Below are positions 55,858-64,000 of a DNA stretch of 64,000 nucleotides, piece by piece (within the stretch, counting starts at the first letter, position 1; every line of letters begins with the position of its first letter). The stretch spans positions 22,868,597 to 22,932,596 of the forward strand of contig OZ038466.1 in the NCBI GenBank assembly GCA_964036295.1. The letters are read 5' to 3'. Below the pieces are notes generated by a model. It was given only the letters and a program-made list of their open reading frames with translations. It did no database searches and was not told where the DNA came from. The DNA comes from Plumapathes pennacea. Its lineage: Eukaryota > Cnidaria > Anthozoa > Antipatharia > Myriopathidae. The position numbers and the translations under genes are program-made.

Positions 55858-58824
55858 CTACAAACGCGTTTCTGTGTTAGCAATTGAAGGATCCACACCT
55901 GTACTTTTTGTATTTGACACAACTATGCTTGACACATCGCTATTACTTTTATGACAAAAGCGTTTCATGTACAGCTCCTTCACTTGAGTTTTGAAAACAT
56001 ACACCGCGGCTATGTATACCCCTTGGAGCGTGGTGAATACTACAAACGGATAAAGTAAGTATTCACTGACAAGCAACGCCAGGAAACCGAAAATCCAAGT
56101 GAAGCCCATGATGGCAGCAAGTCGAGCATAAAGCTGAAAGCTCCTCTGGTTTCGAGACTGGCCGGCCACAGCTCGTGTTTGTTTTTTTATTTTTCTGATT
56201 ATCAGTACAATTTTGACGAAGAAGAAGCCGTTGAATGCAATGGAAATTGCAATTGGGATACCGAGCAAGAACATGCTCGCGCTGCTGTTTTGAATAAAAC
56301 AACTCTTCTCTCCTCCATAACCAATACTGAACACTTGGGTTTGGTCTAGGACTACACAGATAATCACGAAAATCAAAGCAGGAATCCAGCCAATAGCCAT
56401 GAATCTGAGGATCTTGGCTTTTCGTGACCTCTGCTGCTGTCTCATCCGGGTATTGGAAAATGCTCGCCACGTGTCAAATGCAATGATGGACATCCACGTA
56501 AAAGACACCAGAGCCAAATAATGAATGAATGCAGCGATGAAAGTGCACAGAATTTGTACACGAGTTTGGCTTGTGGCAAACCAGACTGACTGTAACAACA
56601 GCAGCGAGAATGACAGGTTCATGACGTTGATACCGGGCAATGTGCGCAGTTCAGAGAAAAGACAATAAGTCAGCAGGTAAAGGACGAGAGAGAAGATGGA
56701 AAGCGACAGACCGATGTTGGACAGGATACTCAACACCAAATCATGGATGTTGTTGCCGCTTGTCTTGCGCGTTTTTGAGTAAGATACAGAATAGTTGGTG
56801 CAGATCCATGCCGTCTTGTTTCGCATATTGTAACTTCCAGGCGCGAAATATTCTCTTGAAATGTTACGATAAAGAGAGCCATTTGGGAAGACAGTATACT
56901 CGTCTTCTTGTAAAGAAAGGTACGCACCGGAGCAATTGCTTGTCAGATACTGTCTGCACACAACAATTGTTCCAACAGGAATGACTCGATCACCTGTTTC
57001 CTTTGTGCTGTTGGCGAAGTATTGGTACGAGTAAAATGTCTCACGTGACCTATTGATGTAAACCGCTGGCGGGGATGACGTCAGTATCGTGTACTCACTG
57101 GGCTGAAATTCTTGCTCATCGATACAAGCAAGTAACCTGGAGGTGACTTTGTAAATGTCGTACATGTCAGTGGCTACTTGAACGGTAATTACACTTGTAA
57201 AGTTTAGGAGACTATCAATGCTGTGAGGCGCTATAGAAAAGTCTCTCGTGATTTGGTTTTTCCACTTCATGTCCAGATCAAAGGAGACGACAGAGGTGTT
57301 GAGCATTTTCTGGATGTGAAAATTGAAGACTTGCGAGGGTTGGATGCCAAAATTAGTAAGCAGAGAATCCAAGATATGTTGCTGATTGAACGCAGTTCGG
57401 TTTGGTTTCGTGTTGTGAGGTTTCATCCAGATGGCGACAGCAAGTTTGTCCAACTTGACGTTTCTTGAGGAGCTGATAACTCCTGGGCGGCAAGTTTTTA
57501 AGATGGAATCAAACACTTGTTTATCGGGACAGTATACTGTATGTACAATAGTGGGTCTTACAGCGAGTTCCGGGTTTTGGATGAAAAGTTCTGAAAAAAA
57601 TGCCGGTGGCTCGGGTTGTAAGTGGCCCACGTCGACCATTCCTGCAGATACCGCTACTTGTGGGCCGCAACTGTACGGAAATGCTCCTTCACACTGCAAG
57701 CAGAATTTATTTTTATAGTTTCTGAAACCCATGACATAACTGACAACTCTGAATGTTCCGTTTTCACACTGATATCGGACAAGCGCAGACGTGTTACTTG
57801 AGAAACAAGAAGATTGCAAATTCAAGCAGTATCTTCTGTGAGTGTCTTTGGCCGGCGTCCATTTGAGGGAACAGTTAAATTTGTCTGGTTGGTCACAATC
57901 AGAACTGTAGTTAAGCTTAACATAATAAATCATGTCCGCTGGTTTGATCCCGTTGCACTGAGCGCAGAAACGATTTTTGAACGTTTCGCCGTTGCTGGTG
58001 GTCACTGGTACGGCACCATCGTATCCTTTCCCAGAGTCTGGGGGAAAATGAAGGCAGTTGGACCGCACTTCATCAACTGGCCAATTCCTCGGGCACGAGC
58101 CGATCATCCAGATCCCAGCAATTTCTTTCATGGGAAGTTCTCGCCATCCTTTGGAAACACACTGCCACTGAACATCCGGGGATGCTGGTGACGTCTTATT
58201 GTTAGCGGGGCAGTGATCATCATAATCTGCACAGCAGTCTTGGAACATGTCGCATTCATTGTCACAAAAACACTGTAGAGAGTCCTCAGTTGGACCAGGC
58301 TCTCGTTGTTGTGTGCATCTGCCCCGACATGAAAGCTTGTCCTCACATGGGATGTTTCCTGCGCGAGAGTCTTGTCGACTCGAATTGCTTTTTTCCCCGT
58401 TTTCTTCTCGTCGTTGCCGTATGAGTTGTGTGAATGATGTTCTTGGCTCGTTCTTACTTTGAGGCACAAACTCAGCAGGTTGTTTATTGAGACCCAAAAC
58501 CTTTTTCCTGCGAGACCTTCCCCGTAATTTCTTGAGTACGGCGATGCGCTGCGTGTTCTTTACGGCGTTCTTATTCTGTCCAAATTCCATGTTGCGATGC
58601 AGAGTTTTCCCAGAAAGGCCATGTTTGACTACTTCTGAGAACATCTGTTCATCGTTTTGCTTCTTGATAGCTCTGGCTTCATGAAATCGTTGATGAGAAG
58701 CATTGGGCGTTGACTGCAGGGGATGGGAGGATTTACTTTTGTGATCTGACGAACTCCCGACCTTGATTATCAGCAGAAGGGCGGAGACAACCAGTCCAGC
58801 TTTTATCAGAGCCAGTTTTGGCAT
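55858..58824 (-). CDS. SMB-domain Methuselah-like 7TM receptor, type B copy 2
   Basis: Single exon, 988 residues from the ATG at 58824 (a 22-residue upstream extension from 58890 is open). Same layout as B1: signal peptide, SMB ~160-206, Cys-rich ectodomain, linker with GHLQPEPPAFFSEL, 7TM ~696-955, tail ending TETRL. Differences from B1 are mostly conservative single substitutions, spread over ectodomain and membrane regions. They include ECL2 GEKSC for GENSC and YLLTY for YLMTY, both shared with the next copy to the right. Confidence 0.88.
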   Translation of the reverse strand: MPKLALIKAGLVVSALLLIIKVGSSSDHKSKSSHPLQSTPNASHQRFHEARAIKKQNDEQMFSEVVKHGLSGKTLHRNMEFGQNKNAVKNTQRIAVLKKLRGRSRRKKVLGLNKQPAEFVPQSKNEPRTSFTQLIRQRREENGEKSNSSRQDSRAGNIPCEDKLSCRGRCTQQREPGPTEDSLQCFCDNECDMFQDCCADYDDHCPANNKTSPASPDVQWQCVSKGWRELPMKEIAGIWMIGSCPRNWPVDEVRSNCLHFPPDSGKGYDGAVPVTTSNGETFKNRFCAQCNGIKPADMIYYVKLNYSSDCDQPDKFNCSLKWTPAKDTHRRYCLNLQSSCFSSNTSALVRYQCENGTFRVVSYVMGFRNYKNKFCLQCEGAFPYSCGPQVAVSAGMVDVGHLQPEPPAFFSELFIQNPELAVRPTIVHTVYCPDKQVFDSILKTCRPGVISSSRNVKLDKLAVAIWMKPHNTKPNRTAFNQQHILDSLLTNFGIQPSQVFNFHIQKMLNTSVVSFDLDMKWKNQITRDFSIAPHSIDSLLNFTSVITVQVATDMYDIYKVTSRLLACIDEQEFQPSEYTILTSSPPAVYINRSRETFYSYQYFANSTKETGDRVIPVGTIVVCRQYLTSNCSGAYLSLQEDEYTVFPNGSLYRNISREYFAPGSYNMRNKTAWICTNYSVSYSKTRKTSGNNIHDLVLSILSNIGLSLSIFSLVLYLLTYCLFSELRTLPGINVMNLSFSLLLLQSVWFATSQTRVQILCTFIAAFIHYLALVSFTWMSIIAFDTWRAFSNTRMRQQQRSRKAKILRFMAIGWIPALIFVIICVVLDQTQVFSIGYGGEKSCFIQNSSASMFLLGIPIAISIAFNGFFFVKIVLIIRKIKKQTRAVAGQSRNQRSFQLYARLAAIMGFTWIFGFLALLVSEYLLYPFVVFTTLQGVYIAAVYVFKTQVKELYMKRFCHKSNSDVSSIVVSNTKSTGVDPSIANTETRL

Positions 58825-61631
58825 AGTGGTGTCGCACGATGTTCGTGTTGCGTTTTTGAAGAAGCGCATTAGATTTAAATTGTTGATCAATGTGAGCTAA
58901 TAATACTGACACGCGATCTATGTAAATTTTACACGGCGTTAATTAAAGTAATACTTAGAAATTTAAAGAAAGGAAACAACATGTGAGGAGTTTTTAAACT
59001 AAAAAAAATAGGCAGTTTCGAAGAGAAACATGTTTGGTGAACTGTATGGCCTGGTTTGGTAAAACAAATTATGGCCCGGTAGCACTGGGAAGTTTAGTCG
59101 ATAATAACTCATCATCGAGAGCAATATGACGGCTTCTTTCATGTTTGGTAGCAACTTGCTGACATATAATTTTGGTGGCAAGCGCTGGGCATGTTTGTGA
59201 CTTCAAATGATACAAATGTCGATATTAATGTCGTTAAAGTTACGAGTGCGACCGGACAAAGAATTTAAGCCAAAGCATCATTGTTGCTTGTTTTGTTTTC
59301 ACGTATTAATGCAATACTTTGATCAATGGATATAGAACTGTCAACATTTTTGTTAGAGCTCATTGGTGTCATGCCACAATTTCTATATATCGATGTGACG
59401 CCGTAGTTGATGTTTTGGCATTAACACGCGCCCTTCGTCTTAATTGCCTTTTCACAATGAACTCACTGTAGTAAAAACATGCATCGATCAATTCCAGTTG
59501 TTACCATCTCGGCCTGTGTTCCGGGGCATTGGCAGAAATATCGGACAAGATGGCCGCCCCGCATGCGCATTGACGCACACAATCCGTTGGCTCTCTCTCA
59601 GATCAATAAAGGAAAATGTATGGGAGAAATAACAAAATGCATAATTACTCGTTCCTGACGAAAGACCGGCAAAATGTCCAGCTCAGTAGCTGTAGTTATG
59701 ACTTAAAGACATCGTTTTAACCGTAGCTGGGTACATTATTTCGAGTCCTTCTTTCTTCTTTCGAGCGGTAAAACTTACCTTCATTTCACGCTCTGTGAGC
59801 ACACTGTTTCTTTGTAATTTTCGCAATTAAGCTACATTTCAAGTCCGTCTTCCGATGACTTGCTTGTGTCGGGTACAGTTTGTCCAGCTCGCGATATCGA
59901 GTCGAAGCTTTATAGAGTCCGTAGAGCCCAAAATGACCTTCATCTTTTGAGCTTTAATTTCTTCTCTAAGCCAAAATATATTGCCATGTTTCCTCTAACT
60001 CGATGCCATTATGGAAGGCCCGTAGGCGAAGAAACCACGACCGTGAGATCAATCTGCCATGTTTTCTGGCCGCCATGTTTTGTTATGTTAGTTCCTAGTC
60101 CTCCTCAGTCTTAAGTAAGGGTGCCTGACTGTTCTGGTAGGAACGGGGAGGGTTTTTGTGGAGTTTTTGCCGATTTGCAGGACAGTCATGTCCGAGGTCA
60201 AAGGTCATTTTACAGACTATGACAGTTATTTGCTGCAGGAGATCTAGTGCAATGTTAACAAAGCATATTTCTAGCTTTGGACAGCACTGTCCAGCTATTA
60301 CAATCAGAATCACAAACGCTGACATTTGTTGACACTATTCTTGGTCGTTATTTGTACCGAGCAGTCAAATCTGGCAGTTTCCCAACGTTTCCATACTATT
60401 ATTAATGGCAGTATTTCGAATCTAAAATTGATAAGCGCTGCTTGTGATGTACTAAAAACGCTCAATAAACTCTTCTGGCCAACTTTCTCGCACAATTTAA
60501 CGGTTTATTGAAAAACTAAGGGAAAAACCGCTGACATCGGCGTGCGGGCTAAAAATGTCCAACATTTCTCCTGATGACGGGAAATTTCTACGGCAACGTG
60601 TTACCCCGGTGGCGGGGGTGGAGGCAAGGAATTGATCATAAAACCCAAGATGGTCGCCAAAAAGAGAGCATTTGCAGAAACAAAAAATATGTTTTAAAAG
60701 TGAAGAAGTGAAACTCAAAATGGACATAGAACCGACACGGTATAGTTTGAACTCCAAGGGAAGTCATCACTTCGACAACTGATCGCAAACACGGCCAGTT
60801 TCCCGTTTCTTTTGGGGAATTTGTAGTCCCATGATTTTTTTACGAACTCCCGGTGGTCGGAGGGGGGATGGTAAAGAACAGCTGGAATTGATCGGTGTAT
60901 AAACGCCAATTTTTTTAAAGAAAAAGACAGTCCATCTACGACTAGAGGTATGGAAGAAATTCACCACACACAACACAACTTACATTTTTATTGTTATTTA
61001 CAAAAACAAAGAACCAGTCACGTTCGGTGTGCTCAGGTCGACTGTGATCTCTATGAGACTAATCTGCAGTGTATGCAGGACAAAACCAAACTAAGGCATA
61101 CATGTCAATTATGCCAGAAAATAAAAACAAACAAACTGAGACGTTTTCATGTTTTTCTACCGCAGCAGTTGTGTCATGGGGAAAATAGCTGCTCCGAGGT
61201 CTTGTCGCGGTTTTCTGCAAGAGGATGACGTGCACAGGAAGCAAAAATTAGAGGATCTATTGATCAATATTTTTAATGATCACACTAACGTAAGTAAATA
61301 TTAAGTTGTATTACTTCCAGTTCTGCCACTGCCACAACGACTTGTAGTAAATGTACGAGACCCGACCGCATCATTAAGTAACGATTCCACAGCGTTTTGT
61401 ACCGGCCAACTAAAAACTTTTAGTGAAACCCTTGCAGCTTTACCTTGCCTCAAACTCCTTCTCGACGCCTCGGACTTTTGTTCAGGAGTTGTGCAAGACG
61501 ACAAAGCCCAGATACCACGCATTTTGAAGTTCTCTACAATTTGACCGACTAAGAAGAGGAAGAAATATAGACAACTCGTCAGCTTAAGGACTTCGTTGAT
61601 GTTTGAAAACGAGCAATTGATTCAGATTGAG
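58825..61631. repeat. Type B 5'-flank duplicate, copy 2
   Basis: Matches 48,347-50,106 but is split by a ~1.05-kb segment at about 59,523-60,575. The 92-codon ORF recurs at 60950-61228 with a few substitutions. Confidence 0.85.
59523..60575. other. ~1.05-kb segment present in only one type B flank
   Basis: Homology to the 48-50 kb copy stops after GGCCTGTGTTCCGGGG and resumes at GACGGGAAATT. The segment has no coding ORF of note, no clear terminal inverted repeats and no obvious target duplication. It contains two AAGATGGCCGCC / GGCCGCCATG-type motifs. It is either an insertion of an unrecognised non-autonomous element or a deletion in the other copy. Confidence 0.7.
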
Positions 61632-62612
61632 AGTTTGTCTCAATTAGTCCGCACTTCTACCGACTGGTGCATTTGCAAAAAACCAAAACTATATTGCAAA
61701 GTGAATGGGTGAAACTCAAAACGGACATAGAACCGACACGGCATAGTGTTTGAACTCCAAGGCAAGTCATCACTTCGACAACCGATCGCATACCCGGCCC
61801 TTACCGTCTCTTTTGCCCGGGGAGCGAGAATTTGTAATTTCTGAGTGCGTCTTCTTTACACAGGTATGGCTCTTGACTATCAACTCTACGAGTGGATTAA
61901 ATGAGGCAATGTGCTGTTAAAAGGTGATTAGTGGTCTTATGATCTTTTGTCCGCGGTTACTAAATGTCATTACGCCACTTCTCCCCATTCCTCTCATCTC
62001 CCCACCCGTCACATTGAAAGCGGTCTGTTATTATTATAAGCAACGGTCCAGTCCTTCCCCACACAGTATACATATACATACACACGGACAAGGTTTTATT
62101 ATTTTACACAATAGAACTCGATCTTAAAGGGACACTTTGTTAATCATTATGGACACCCGTTATCACGGACATGTTATTTTGTCCCGACACTGGATAATAC
62201 GGACAACGGACACTTTCTCGTGTGCGGTAGTACAGACACTGTGTCTGGTCCCGATATTCAAATAACTCTACGACCACACTAAGTCTACATGGTACATAAT
62301 ATGGATTTACAGCGTCTATGAAGAACATCATAACTTTACATTCTCTTACGAACCTAGTAGTTTAAGACGTTTTATATAATTCCTGATAAAGTTACATTGT
62401 ATACATTAATATCGTTCATCATAGTTGTAATTTTAACACAATTAGAAGCGATAATACGAAACGATGGCAGTTTACAGTCAGCAGCCCAGCCAGTCTAAGT
62501 AATCGGACAGTCACTGTTTACTGACCCGAGAACAAACACTGTAATGACAATTCAACGTTCAACGGAAGCATACAGTTTATTGTGAACAGCCGCGCTTTCA
62601 GTAATAATCTGT
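61632..62612. repeat. Receptor 3'-flank duplicate, copy 5
   Basis: Starts at GTTTGTCTCAATTAGTCCGC and ends at the stop of the partial receptor. Minus-strand AATAAA at 62581-62576. Confidence 0.9.
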
Positions 62613-64000
62613 CTACAAACGCGTTTCTGTGTTAGCAGTTGAAGGATCTACACCCGTACTTTTTGTATTTGACACAACTATGCTTGACACATCGCTATTA
62701 CTTTTATGACAAAAGCGTTTCATGTACAGCTCCTTCACTTGAGTTTTGAAAACATACACCGCTGCTATGTATACCCCTTGGAGCGTAGTGAATACTACAA
62801 ACGGATACAGTAAGTATTCACTGATAAGAAACCCCAGGAAACCGAAAATCCAAGTGAAGCCCGTTATGGCAGCAAGTCGAGCATAAAGCTGAAAGTTTCT
62901 CTGATTTCGAGACTGGCAAGCCACAGCCTGTGTTTGTTTCGTTATTTTTCTGATTATCAGCACGGTTTTGACGAAGAAGAAGCCGTTGAATGCAATGGAA
63001 ATTGCAACTGGAATACCGAGCAAGAACATGCTCGCGCTGCTGTTTTGAATAAAACAACTCTTCTCTCCTCCATAACCAATGTTGAACACTTGGGTTTGGT
63101 CTAGGACTACACAGATAATCACGAAAATCAAAGCAGGAATCCAGCCAATAGCCATGAATCTGAGGATCTTGGCTTTTCGTGACCTCTGCTGCTGTCTCAT
63201 GCGGGTATTGGAAAATGCTCGCCACGTGTCAAATGCAATGATGGACATCCACGTAAAAGACACCAGGGCCAAATAATGAATGAATGCAGCGATGAAAGTG
63301 CACAGGATTTGTACACGAGTTTGGCTTGTGGAAAACCAGACTGACTGTAACAACAGCAGCGAGAATGACAGGTTCATGACGTTGATACCGGGCAATGTGC
63401 GCAGTTCAGAGAAAAGACAATAAGTCAGCAGGTAAAGGACGAGAGAGAAGATGGAAAGCGACAGACCGATGTTGGACAGGATACTCAACACCAAATCATG
63501 GATGTTGTTGCCGCTTGTCTTGCGCGTTTTTGAGTAAGATACAGAATAGTTGGTGCAGATCCATGCCGTCTTGTTTCGCATATTGTAACTTCCAGGCGCG
63601 AAATATTCTCTTGAAATGTTACGATAAAGAGAGCCGTTTGGGAAGACAGTATACTCGTCTTCTTGTAGAGAAAGGTACGCACCAGAGCAATTGCTTGTCA
63701 GATACTGTCTGCACACAACAATTGTTCCAACAGGAATGACTCGATCACCTGTTTCCTTTGTGCTGTTGGCGAAGTATTGGTACGAGTAAAATGTCTCACG
63801 TGACCTATTGATGTAAACCGCTGGCGGGGATGACGTCAGTATCGTGTACTCACTTGGCTGAAATTCTTGCTCATCGATACAAACAAGTAACCTGGAGGTG
63901 ACTTTGTAAATGTCGTACATGTCAGTGGCTACTTGGACGGTAATTACACTTTTAAAGTTTAGGAGACTATCAATGCTGTGAGGCGCTATAGAAAAGTCCC
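62613..64000 (-). CDS. SMB-family 7TM receptor, third-unit copy (5' part outside window)
   Basis: C-terminal ~460 residues of another array member, open to the window edge. Membrane-proximal ectodomain with CRQYLTSNCSG, 7TM core and tail ending TETRL. Sequence before TM5 is B2-like (FAPGSYNMRNK, YLLTY, GEKSC), TM5-TM6 is A2-like (KITKQT, VACQSRNQRNF, AITGFTWIFGF, FLISEY) and the tail is B-like (KSNSDV, KSTGVD). It occupies the position expected for a type A gene in the A-B repeat. Confidence 0.85.
   Translation of the reverse strand, partial: DFSIAPHSIDSLLNFKSVITVQVATDMYDIYKVTSRLLVCIDEQEFQPSEYTILTSSPPAVYINRSRETFYSYQYFANSTKETGDRVIPVGTIVVCRQYLTSNCSGAYLSLQEDEYTVFPNGSLYRNISREYFAPGSYNMRNKTAWICTNYSVSYSKTRKTSGNNIHDLVLSILSNIGLSLSIFSLVLYLLTYCLFSELRTLPGINVMNLSFSLLLLQSVWFSTSQTRVQILCTFIAAFIHYLALVSFTWMSIIAFDTWRAFSNTRMRQQQRSRKAKILRFMAIGWIPALIFVIICVVLDQTQVFNIGYGGEKSCFIQNSSASMFLLGIPVAISIAFNGFFFVKTVLIIRKITKQTQAVACQSRNQRNFQLYARLAAITGFTWIFGFLGFLISEYLLYPFVVFTTLQGVYIAAVYVFKTQVKELYMKRFCHKSNSDVSSIVVSNTKSTGVDPSTANTETRL

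Noticed and set aside
40902-58824. Calling the receptors standard adhesion GPCRs with a GAIN/GPS domain
   Set aside because: No GPS-type W...C...C-H-L-T cleavage motif precedes TM1; the membrane-proximal region is closer to Methuselah-like ectodomains.
59523-60575. Autonomous transposon within the type B flank
   Set aside because: No transposase or reverse-transcriptase frame and no clear terminal repeats; kept only as an unexplained segment.

Overview
This is eukaryotic nuclear DNA, most likely from an anthozoan cnidarian and probably a stony coral. It has intron-rich animal genes, a minicollagen-like gene, a TPR-CHAT gene of the kind expanded in corals, many short inverted-repeat elements, a tRNA-derived SINE and a cluster of cnidarian-style orphan 7TM receptors. 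No bacterial, organellar or viral gene was recognised.

Positions 1-28,700 hold conserved housekeeping genes arranged as three consecutive head-to-head pairs whose start codons lie less than 200 bp apart: aldo-keto reductase (-) / RPF1 (+), TPR-CHAT (-) / PRPF38A (+), and ATPAF1 (-) / GIPC (+). Exon models were rebuilt by hand. The coding sums of RPF1, TPR-CHAT, PRPF38A and GIPC are multiples of three, which supports the models. Introns carry a 57-bp minisatellite (about 2.5 kb), a 106-bp minisatellite, a non-LTR reverse-transcriptase fragment and several MITE-like elements.

Positions 28,700-35,600 hold a four-exon gene for a secreted, cysteine-free, minicollagen-like protein (-), a SINE-less intergenic desert and simple repeats.

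Positions 35,600-64,000 are a receptor cluster: one degenerate copy on the + strand, then four complete or nearly complete single-exon genes and a fifth cut by the window edge, all on the - strand. Each intact protein has a signal peptide, a basic N-terminal region, a somatomedin-B (SMB) domain, a large Cys-rich ectodomain without a recognisable GPS cleavage site, a class-B/Methuselah-like 7TM domain and a C-terminal T-R-L sequence that looks like a class I PDZ ligand. The cluster grew by duplication of a two-gene block (type A plus type B, about 10.2 kb). One copy has gained collagen-like Gly-X-Y repeats and a duplicated Cys module in its ectodomain, and the last copy is a mosaic of A- and B-like segments. 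This cluster is the most novel content of the window.
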